From an uncultured Bacilli bacterium (lineage in GTDB: Bacteria; Bacillota_I; Bacilli_A; RF39; UBA660), in contig CAKOKX010000002.1 in assembly GCA_934096035.1 (NCBI GenBank), positions 1 to 64,000 of the forward strand: a stretch of 64,000 nt of DNA. The letters run 5' to 3'. This document shows positions 18,165-25,002 of the stretch, piece after piece (within the stretch, counting starts at the first letter, position 1; each line of letters begins with the position of its first letter). A program made the position numbers and the translations under genes. A model generated the notes under the pieces. That model was not told the DNA's origin. It did no database searches and saw only the letters and a list, made by a program, of their open reading frames with translations.

Positions 18165-19129
18165 TATTCCACCTCCAAACTTATAGCATGAGCAATTGAT
18201 GGAATTGTGCCGTGTTGGTTAACTGTAGTTGGACTATGTAAAGCCCCTGTTGCTACTAAAAGTATTTTTTTATACTTCTTATTAAGTAATATTTTATTAA
18301 ACAGAACAATTGGCAAACAAGCTGGTCCACTACCTCCGGCATATGTATTTTGACTATCTAAATATAATTCACAACCTGCATCTAAATATTTTTTTAACTT
18401 TATATTATATACAGTCTCTAAATAGTCTTTTAATATTTCACTACCAACACATCCTAAATCACCAGTTAGAACTAAATCATAATAACTTGCATTCCTTTTT
18501 AAACTAGCAAAATGAGTTGCAATTGTACTTGCTGCCGCCGGAGCCATTGCTGCCCCTAAGTTATTAGCATCACTTACTCCTAAATCTACAGGCACCCCAA
18601 TTGTGGCACTTTCGATTCTAATATTACTAGGTTTCTTACTTAATAATGTTGAAACCGCTCCAGTTGATGTAAATGTTGATGTATGAGCCCTCGGAGCTCC
18701 ATATTCAACTGGATATCTAAATTGTCTTTCCGCAGTTAAATTATGACTACTAGTAATACCAACAACTTTTTTTAATTTACCACCATCTATCATATTTGAT
18801 GCAACAATTAACCCTTCTACAAATGTAGCACAAGCGGAATAAAGCCCCAAAAAAGGAATATTATAATTTTTAGCACTATAATTACTTATAGCAATTTGGT
18901 TAGTTAAATCTCCTCCTACAAGCAAATCAATATCACTAATATTTAAATTGTTTTTACCAATAATATTATCAATCACTATTTGTTGCATTTTAACTTCTGC
19001 TTGTTCAAAAGTTTTTTCTCCAATATAATAATCATCCATAATCATATCCAATCTTTTTAAATGACTATTTTTTTCTAATGGCCCCACAATTGTATAATAA
19101 TCATTTAAATAAACATTTTTAAATTTCAT
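18164..19129 (-). CDS. spoVAD: Stage V sporulation protein AD
   Basis: 321 residues from ATG 19129; the frame could begin at TTG 19138 inside spoVAC, which is less likely. SpoVAD has a thiolase-like fold and binds dipicolinic acid at the spore inner membrane. Recognisable segments are LVGGDLTNQI, FLGLYSACATFVEGLI, TSSHNLTAERQFR, GDLGCVGSEIL and GGSGPACLP. The cysteine in SACAT is at the thiolase nucleophile position. The start lies one base after the spoVAC stop. Confidence 0.93.
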   Translation of the reverse strand: MKFKNVYLNDYYTIVGPLEKNSHLKRLDMIMDDYYIGEKTFEQAEVKMQQIVIDNIIGKNNLNISDIDLLVGGDLTNQIAISNYSAKNYNIPFLGLYSACATFVEGLIVASNMIDGGKLKKVVGITSSHNLTAERQFRYPVEYGAPRAHTSTFTSTGAVSTLLSKKPSNIRIESATIGVPVDLGVSDANNLGAAMAPAAASTIATHFASLKRNASYYDLVLTGDLGCVGSEILKDYLETVYNIKLKKYLDAGCELYLDSQNTYAGGSGPACLPIVLFNKILLNKKYKKILLVATGALHSPTTVNQHGTIPSIAHAISLEVE

Positions 19130-19130
19130 A

Positions 19131-19568
19131 CTAGCCAACCAAAATCAACCTCACAATCACTAAAATAAAAGCAGAAATAATTCCATATAAAATTACTGAA
19201 CCTGCAAGTTTAAAGAAATTAGATCCAAGGCCTGTAATTAAACCATCTTTTTTATACTCTAAAGCACTTGATGCTACACTATGAGCAAATCCAGAAGTTG
19301 GAATAATAAGTCCACATTTACAAACACTTACCCAGTTATCAAAGAATCCTAAAGCTGTAAATAAACTTGATAAGAAAATAACCACTAAAGCTGTTATAAG
19401 ACCTGCCTCAACACTTGATACTGCAAAACAATGCATAAAAATATAAATCATAACTTCAGCAAATAAACCAATTAATCCTCCCACTAAAAAAGCTACTCCA
19501 ATATTTCTTAATTTTGGTTCTTTCGGAGTATGCTTCTTAACTAATTTTTTATAGTCTTCTTTATTCAT
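19131..19568 (-). CDS. spoVAC: Stage V sporulation protein AC
   Basis: 145 residues from the ATG at 19568, which has GGTGA at proper spacing; an in-frame ATG at 19580 is an alternative. Four membrane helices after a basic N-terminus ending HTPKEPKLRNIGVAF, as in other SpoVAC proteins. SpoVAC forms a mechanosensitive-type channel with SpoVAD/SpoVAE for dipicolinic acid. Lies 35 bases after the sigma gene. spoVAA and spoVAB, which come before spoVAC in Bacillus, are missing. Confidence 0.92.
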   Translation of the reverse strand: MNKEDYKKLVKKHTPKEPKLRNIGVAFLVGGLIGLFAEVMIYIFMHCFAVSSVEAGLITALVVIFLSSLFTALGFFDNWVSVCKCGLIIPTSGFAHSVASSALEYKKDGLITGLGSNFFKLAGSVILYGIISAFILVIVRLILVG

Positions 19569-19602
19569 AACATTCACCATTATTATTATGAATTAAATTT
19601 TT

Positions 19603-20244
19603 TTACATATACATAAAGTCTCTCATTTTACTTAAACTTCTTTTTTCATACCTTGATACCATTACTTGAGTTATTCCTAACTTTTTTGCTGTCTCACTTT
19701 GCGTTAAATCCTCATAATAACGACTTTTAATAATATCTTTTTCTAAATTATCTAATGAATTTATACTATCATTTAATATAATTCTATCATCTTCACTTAC
19801 ATCTTCACTACAAGCTATTACTTCATGTAAATCTCTTCTTTCATCACATTCCTCATCCATCGATACAAAAGTATTTGCATACATCATTACTTGTTCTAAA
19901 TTTTTTAAATCCATTTCTAAATATTGTGCTAATTCTTTATTAGATGGTTCTCTCATTATTTCTTGTGATAATCTCATTCTACCGTTTTCTATCATTTTTA
20001 AAAGTCTATTTATATCTTTATTTAATTTAATCTCTTTATTATTAGCTAACATATACATTTCTCCAAAAATATAGTTATAGGCATATGTACTAAATTTAGT
20101 TATTCCATCATTTTTATAATTTTGATATGCTTTAATAACTCCAAGAACCCCAGCTTGATATAAATCATTTTTATCTACACCATAAAAATTCTTAGCTATT
20201 TTCCATATTAATCCAGCACTGGATTTAATTATTTCTTCTAACAT
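19603..20244 (-). CDS. sigF: Sporulation sigma factor, SigF type
   Basis: 213 residues of the sigma-70 F/G/B group. Region 2 is seen in DLYQAGVLGVIKAYQNY and TKFSTYAYNYIFGEMY, region 3 in LSQEIMREPSNKELAQYL, region 4 in LDNLEKDIIKSRYYEDLTQSE, with a terminal helix-turn-helix (TQVMVSRYEKRSLSKM). SigF drives forespore transcription, including spoVA genes. Position after a spoIIAA-like gene and before spoVAC supports SigF; SigG is the alternative. Its ATG overlaps the spoIIAA stop as TAATG. There is no spoIIAB between them. Confidence 0.88.
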   Translation of the reverse strand: MLEEIIKSSAGLIWKIAKNFYGVDKNDLYQAGVLGVIKAYQNYKNDGITKFSTYAYNYIFGEMYMLANNKEIKLNKDINRLLKMIENGRMRLSQEIMREPSNKELAQYLEMDLKNLEQVMMYANTFVSMDEECDERRDLHEVIACSEDVSEDDRIILNDSINSLDNLEKDIIKSRYYEDLTQSETAKKLGITQVMVSRYEKRSLSKMRDFMYM

Positions 20245-20579
20245 TACATAGCCTCCATTTCCATAAATGCATCTATTTCACTTCTCACCTTAGACAGTTT
20301 TAAATACTTACACAAATATTCTTGTGCCCCGTGTACACCACATACTTTAATAACCCCTTTATTGCATTTTATATAATATTTGCTATTAATTAAGGCATCT
20401 ATTCCCGAATTATCTATCATTTCTAAATCTTCAAAATTATAAACCAAATATTTAATTTCATGTTTTTTAATAACTGGATTTAAATAATTGTTTATTTTAT
20501 AACTATTTTTGCGATTCAATATTCCTTTAAGTCTTGCAAACAATATACCATTTTTATACTCTAGCTCTAACTTAAACAT
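20244..20579 (-). CDS. spoIIAA: STAS-domain anti-anti-sigma factor, SpoIIAA-like
   Basis: 111 residues, one STAS domain. The conserved IDNSG motif (about residues 56-60) keeps the serine that SpoIIAB phosphorylates in Bacillus SpoIIAA (DSSG). LVYNFEDLEMIDNSGIDAL and GVIKVCGVHG fit the family. In known systems it frees SigF by binding the anti-sigma factor SpoIIAB. Here no anti-sigma gene is in the operon, so its partner is not visible. An AAGGAG site precedes the ATG. It is the first gene of the five-gene spoIIAA-sigF-spoVAC-spoVAD-spoVAE unit. Confidence 0.85.
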   Translation of the reverse strand: MFKLELEYKNGILFARLKGILNRKNSYKINNYLNPVIKKHEIKYLVYNFEDLEMIDNSGIDALINSKYYIKCNKGVIKVCGVHGAQEYLCKYLKLSKVRSEIDAFMEMEAM

Positions 20580-20666
20580 ATTATTCTTCTCCTTACATAT
20601 TAGTTTAGAAAAAAATATTTAAACTTTAAACAACTTCGACAAAAGAAGCCAAAATCCCCATTATAA

Positions 20667-20688
20667 AAAGTGTCAAATTTGACACTTT
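20667..20688 (-). terminator. Terminator downstream of the LCP gene
   Basis: An 11-bp perfect inverted repeat, AAAGTGTCAAA (20667-20677) with TTTGACACTTT (20678-20688), lies 11 bases past the LCP stop and continues into TTTATAAT on the minus strand. Confidence 0.7.
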
Positions 20689-20698
20689 GTTTTACACA

Positions 20699-22129
20699 TT
20701 AATTTTCAGCTAATATTCTTTTTATATTATTTTTAGCATTTAAAACAGTTTTTTCATCAGGTTTCATAACATATAATTTTGTTTTCTTATAACTATAAAC
20801 ATAATCCATTGCATCAGATCCATTAACACTAATTGATTTTATATTCCATGAAATTCCATCATTTAATTGCATTTTTATTAGCTTAGTAATTTCATCATCA
20901 CTTATATTTGTAATAAATTTCCCTTTTAAAGCTTTTAAAATATCTACATAATTAGTGATTATCTTCGGAGACATAGCTTTATTTATTAAAGAGGTAAGAA
21001 CTAACTGTTGATTTTCTCCCCTTACTCTATCTCCTTCTTTAAATGATTTTCTTTCTCTAGCAAAAGATAATGCTTTCTTACCATCTAAAACATTGGCTCC
21101 TTTTACAAAAGAATAACCATCATTAGATACAAAATTATAATTAGAATTAACAGTAATACCATCTAGAGCATCTACAATATCCACTAAAGATGTAAAGTTA
21201 ACTTTAATATAGTAGTTAATCTTTGTATCTAATAAATCTTCAATTGTCTTAATACTTTCATTTACTCCGTAAATACCTGCATGAGTAAGTTTATCATATT
21301 CTTTAAAAGTATGAAGTTTAACATAATAATCTCTAGGTATATTTGTTAATAATATTTCCTTTTTAATTGGATTAACACTCATAAGAATATTTACATCACT
21401 TCTAGATACTTTATTTATACTTCCATATGTATCAATTCCAGATATATAGACATTAAATGGTTTATTTGTAACATCTACAGATTTACCAATATCTTCATTT
21501 TTAATTTCAACCTTTATTGCATCAAGTTTTCTAATACTATTATATAAGTCTTCATTTGCTTCATTTAATATTTCTAATTGAGCATCTTCTAAAATAATTG
21601 CATCAATATTTTTTTCTTCTAAACTTGTTAACAGCTCGCTTGAATCACTTAAAATTTCACTTTTAAAAAAAATTTTTTTATTTAATTTATCAATTGCTTT
21701 TTCTAATCCTTCATATTTACTTTTATCTAAATGTCCAATTACTTTGTTATTTAAATCCTTTATTCTTTTATAATTACTTGTTTTTAAAACTATAATATTA
21801 TAATTCTCACTTTTATACTCATTAAAACCAAATTGTTTAAAAAAGTCCATTGTATTTAAACTATAATTAATTCCAAATACTATAGCTACAACTAGCAAAA
21901 GAGAAAATAACCCCCCGATTAAATTTTTAACTTTACCATTACTTAATAATAGCCACGAAACAATCAAATCAATTATTACTACAATAGCTACAAATACACC
22001 AAAATATTCCATAGGTAATACATTTATAAAATAAATTAAACCACTAAACAAGATACTTAATATTATTAAAAGTATTACCAAATATTTTTTAAAACTTAAA
22101 ACTTTTTTATTACCACTTTTCTTACTCAT
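20699..22129 (-). CDS. LytR-CpsA-Psr family cell-wall polymer ligase
   Basis: 476 residues from ATG 22129, preceded by GAGGT; the frame extends to a TTG at 22153. Three N-terminal membrane helices (about 10-95) lead to a region of about 100 residues resembling a small periplasmic-binding fold (YNIIVLKTSNYKRIKDLNNKVIGHL). The LCP domain follows, with ISGIDTYGSINKVSRSDVNIL, INIPRDYYV-like LLTNIPRDYYVKL, THAGIYG and ARERKSFKEGDRVRGENQQ. LCP enzymes transfer teichoic-acid-type polymers from lipid carriers to peptidoglycan. Monocistronic. It lies next to the sporulation operon without obvious link. Confidence 0.93.
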   Translation of the reverse strand: MSKKSGNKKVLSFKKYLVILLIILSILFSGLIYFINVLPMEYFGVFVAIVVIIDLIVSWLLLSNGKVKNLIGGLFSLLLVVAIVFGINYSLNTMDFFKQFGFNEYKSENYNIIVLKTSNYKRIKDLNNKVIGHLDKSKYEGLEKAIDKLNKKIFFKSEILSDSSELLTSLEEKNIDAIILEDAQLEILNEANEDLYNSIRKLDAIKVEIKNEDIGKSVDVTNKPFNVYISGIDTYGSINKVSRSDVNILMSVNPIKKEILLTNIPRDYYVKLHTFKEYDKLTHAGIYGVNESIKTIEDLLDTKINYYIKVNFTSLVDIVDALDGITVNSNYNFVSNDGYSFVKGANVLDGKKALSFARERKSFKEGDRVRGENQQLVLTSLINKAMSPKIITNYVDILKALKGKFITNISDDEITKLIKMQLNDGISWNIKSISVNGSDAMDYVYSYKKTKLYVMKPDEKTVLNAKNNIKRILAEN

Positions 22130-22265
22130 AACTACCTCGTTATAAGTATACAAATTTTAATAATAAATTGCAATAGAAAAAGATATATCAACTTCTATAA
22201 AATATGTGAAAAGAAAAAGTTTATAAAATTAAAGAACCAGATTTCAGAAGCAAATAGAATTCTAT

Positions 22266-22323
22266 GGCGTGGGGCGGATACTCCGCCATCCGTGCTAACC
22301 TTAGTTTGTCATACTACCAAAGT
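22266..22323 (-). repeat. GC-rich hairpin block downstream of a variable gene (copy 1)
   Basis: A 58-bp block matching 37094-37152 with about ten differences. In the coding direction it reads ACTTTGGTAGTATGA..., spans the stop codon of the 22309 gene, and ends in the hairpin GGCGGA-GTA-TCCGCC. No T-run follows, so it is not an ordinary terminator. It stands out in an AT-rich intergenic region. I interpret it as a recombination or retrohoming-associated structure. Confidence 0.75.
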
Positions 22324-23877
22324 TATTGGTGAATCTTTAGTCCCTGATCCCCCAGCATAGAGAACAGAAGACTTTAGATACAAGACTGGACGAGAGCTAC
22401 AGTTCGAGGTGTTGCAGGTCAGGAAGCCTAAGTAGTTCAAAATGAACACGCGGTTGTTGCTACCCGAAGAACTAGGCGTTAATGTCCACTCTGTATCTCC
22501 CATATACATCCAATTTATTGTTTTTATTGATGTTCCATTTACATCGTTACCACTATAATTACTCAAGGTTGTAGTCCATGCACTTGGACTTGCTGCAAAT
22601 CCATAGTCACTTGCATACATTAAACCTATTTTTGATGTGCCATCGCTAGGTCCATATATTTTGGTAGCATTTGTTATTTCTCTTGTATACATTTCACTTG
22701 GTGTTACAGAGTCTGTTGAACTTCCACTTACTTTCCATGTAGCATCTTCAATCAAATTTGACCATGTTGTACCAATTTTATATAAATAATTTGTATTTAA
22801 ATTTGTTTTGTTTAGTAAACTTGTACTCCATTCATTACTTAAACTATTTGTTGCTTTATAATTCCAATAATATGTATTTATTGATGATAAACTTCCTTTA
22901 TAAGTTGGTGCATATGGTGTATATGAACTCCTATAGTCTCCATCAGTTCCAAGTAGATTACTATTAGCATAATCATATTTGATTAATTTTACTTTGCCAT
23001 CTATTACTCCGATGATTCTGTATAAATTATCTGTCGGACATGGTTTTGTTGTTGAACCAAAGCATACAAAGTTATTTACACTTTCACTTGCTCCCGCATA
23101 TCTATATGAGTTATCACCTGCTCCATTTGACAATGTGCTTGTATGATGATATAGGGTATCATCTTTTCCATCCATTGCTATAATACATGAGCTTAAAGTT
23201 TGCCCATTAGAACACACATTAGCCACAGACTCTTTAAATTCTTCCTTTTGAATCATCAACTTAGCATTAAATTTTTTTCCCATATTGTTTGATTGATCTT
23301 TATCATAATTTACTAATGTTACTGTTATATTCCATTCATCCGTTTTTGTTGGACTTGCAGTAATTTCTTTATTATTAAATAGAGTTATTACTCCACTTTT
23401 ATTTGTTATATCATATCCTGATATACTTGCTCCTTTACCATCTGTTACTGTCTTATATGCTAGACTTGTTATATCTGTTACAGCATTACCGCCTGCGTCT
23501 TTAATTGTTAAAAGTAACTCTGGTGTATTTTCATTTTGAGTATATGTAAATGTATTATTTGATATATTTAAATACAAATAATAATGTTCTGTTGCAGTAT
23601 TTGTTTTATTATTTGCTGTTAATATTGCTTTTGCAAAAGTACTTCCACTTGCATTACCTTTACCACTAGCAAATGATGTTGCATCTGCATATATTGATAT
23701 ATCATTTCCTACTTCAAAATTAAATACATCTGTGGTATATGTTGTTACTCTCAAGTTTGCACTTGTACCTGTTCCACCACTTGCTTGAAAGTATGCATAT
23801 GTTGCCCCAACTATTAATACAAGTAGGGCTATACTTGCTATTACACTTAATATTATTGCTTGTTTTTTATTTTTCAT
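22309..23877 (-). CDS. Exported protein with hypervariable lectin-like C-terminus (probable DGR target)
   Basis: 522 residues from ATG 23877 (GAGGTG six bases before; the frame also has GTG at 23886). The N-terminal hydrophobic segment ends GATYAYFQASGG. A TasA-like beta domain spans about 35-220. A C-terminal domain follows from about residue 240 with NGAGDNSYRYAGAS, IGLMYASDYGFAASP and DTEWTLTP. It ends SSRPVLYLKSS and G-S-G-T-K-D-S-P, the layout of C-type-lectin/FGE-like domains used by DGR variable proteins. The 31 codons between the EW tryptophan and the R-P arginine are C-rich and unlike the rest of the gene. Paralogous to the genes at 1-1118 and 37167-39680. Ligand unknown. Confidence 0.85.
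   Translation of the reverse strand: MKNKKQAIILSVIASIALLVLIVGATYAYFQASGGTGTSANLRVTTYTTDVFNFEVGNDISIYADATSFASGKGNASGSTFAKAILTANNKTNTATEHYYLYLNISNNTFTYTQNENTPELLLTIKDAGGNAVTDITSLAYKTVTDGKGASISGYDITNKSGVITLFNNKEITASPTKTDEWNITVTLVNYDKDQSNNMGKKFNAKLMIQKEEFKESVANVCSNGQTLSSCIIAMDGKDDTLYHHTSTLSNGAGDNSYRYAGASESVNNFVCFGSTTKPCPTDNLYRIIGVIDGKVKLIKYDYANSNLLGTDGDYRSSYTPYAPTYKGSLSSINTYYWNYKATNSLSNEWSTSLLNKTNLNTNYLYKIGTTWSNLIEDATWKVSGSSTDSVTPSEMYTREITNATKIYGPSDGTSKIGLMYASDYGFAASPSAWTTTLSNYSGNDVNGTSIKTINWMYMGDTEWTLTPSSSGSNNRVFILNYLGFLTCNTSNCSSRPVLYLKSSVLYAGGSGTKDSPITLVV
22381..22488 (-). other. Candidate DGR variable region (VR1)
   Basis: Coding-strand codons from TGG (22488) to about GTC-TTG. Of the 31 codons between TGG and the CGT of R-P, I count 15 ending in C and 7 in T, including AAC, CGC, TAC, GGC, TTC, ACC, TGC and AGC. 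This is the pattern expected if AAC/AAT codons of a template are mutated at their adenines. Neighbouring parts of the same gene end mostly in A or T. No template repeat is visible in the window. Confidence 0.65.
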
Positions 23878-23892
23878 TTTGTTCACCTCATC

Positions 23893-23917
23893 ACAATATC
23901 ACGCACGGATATTTTAT
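23893..23917 (-). promoter_or_regulatory. Shared 25-bp leader motif (copy 1)
   Basis: ACAATATCACGCACGG followed by R-TATTTTAT occurs here and at 39701-39725, identical at 24 of 25 positions, just upstream of the ribosome binding sites of the two variable-protein genes. In the transcript AATATC...GATATT can pair around a CGTGCGT loop in this copy. Probably a shared regulatory element. The rest of 23918-24144 is AT-rich without a gene. Confidence 0.55.
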
Positions 23918-24013
23918 ACTACATACCTATAATAACACAAATTTTTTTTAAAAAAAAGACCTATTCAAATACATTTTGTATAAATATTTTTTTTATATTT
24001 CATAAAAAAAATA

Positions 24014-24036
24014 AAACTTAAGCAAAAGCCTAAGTT
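24014..24036 (-). terminator. Terminator downstream of yihY-like gene
   Basis: AACTTA-AGC and GCCTAAGTT pair with one mismatch around AAAA, and the minus strand continues with TTTTATTTTTTTT. It is about 110 bases beyond the stop at 24145. Confidence 0.7.
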
Positions 24037-24144
24037 CTATCGGAGTATTACTCTTCAATATACTTTAGTAAATAATACTAGTTTATATCGAAAAATTAAA
24101 TCATGTACATAAGTAATATCCGTAGTACATATCTTTAATATACC

Positions 24145-25002
24145 CTATTTAACTGTATTTATAGTACCAGTTTTTTCTAATTCTACTTCTTCTTTTCTAT
24201 AATTTAGAGCCATACCTATTGTAAAAGCATAAGCAAGTAAATAGAACCAAAACATCAAAATAACAATATTAGCAAGTCCTCCATAAAAAGTACTATAATG
24301 AGCAATATTATTAATATAGTATGAATAAATATATGTAATAATTATCCAAGAAACAGTTGTAAATATTGCTCCATAGCCAACACTTTTACTTCTTATTTTT
24401 TTATTCGGAGCCATTGTATAAAGTATTTTAATAAAGAAATACATTATTAACCAAGTAATTGGTCCTTGTAAAATACTAATCACGGTAGAAACATTATCAG
24501 TTACAGCACTATTTAAATTAACATATCTAAATAATTCAATAATTCTATTACCAAATACTGGTACAATTAACATAAATATAAATAAAAGAACTAATACAAA
24601 AGTCATTATTAATGCTTTTAATCTTCTTCTAAAAAACCCTTCTTGTTTTTCACCATAAATAGTATTAGAAGTAATAATTATTGAAGCAGGACCATTTGAT
24701 GCAATAAAATACCCAATTATAACAACTAAAAAGAAACCTATTCCTCTTCCACTTGCATCTTTTGTAGTATTAAGAAGCATATTAGCTATATCAGGTGAAA
24801 AAGCTGATCCAATAAAATCAAAAATAACCTCTGTTGATAAATTAAGAAGAGCAGCTTCATAACTTATTAATGTAATCGTTGGAACAATTGCAAGAACAAA
24901 AAAGTAAGCAAGTTGACCTGGGAGTATAGCCATCTCAGGCCTAAACAATACTTTTTTAAAGTTATCATAAAACTCTTTTACTTCAGATTTAACCTTATTC
25001 AT
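24145..25002 (-). CDS. YihY/BrkB-family inner-membrane protein
   Basis: 285 residues with six predicted membrane helices. The family signature is visible in LPGQLAYFFVLAIVPTITLISY and in WLIMYFFIKILYTMAPNKK, followed by YGAIFTTVSWIIITYIYSYYI. The family was once thought to be RNase BN, which was incorrect; its transport or lipid role is not settled. The start overlaps the GGDEF-like gene by eight bases, so both are probably co-translated. Confidence 0.9.
   Translation of the reverse strand: MNKVKSEVKEFYDNFKKVLFRPEMAILPGQLAYFFVLAIVPTITLISYEAALLNLSTEVIFDFIGSAFSPDIANMLLNTTKDASGRGIGFFLVVIIGYFIASNGPASIIITSNTIYGEKQEGFFRRRLKALIMTFVLVLLFIFMLIVPVFGNRIIELFRYVNLNSAVTDNVSTVISILQGPITWLIMYFFIKILYTMAPNKKIRSKSVGYGAIFTTVSWIIITYIYSYYINNIAHYSTFYGGLANIVILMFWFYLLAYAFTIGMALNYRKEEVELEKTGTINTVK

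Noticed and set aside
22266..22290. GC-rich hairpin as an ordinary terminator
   Set aside because: There is no T-run after the stem, and the homology extends well beyond the hairpin in both copies.
24036..24051. About 16 bases (TTCTATCGGAGTATTA) repeated near 27016-27031
   Set aside because: One copy is coding sequence, and there is no extended similarity; probably chance or an old short duplication.
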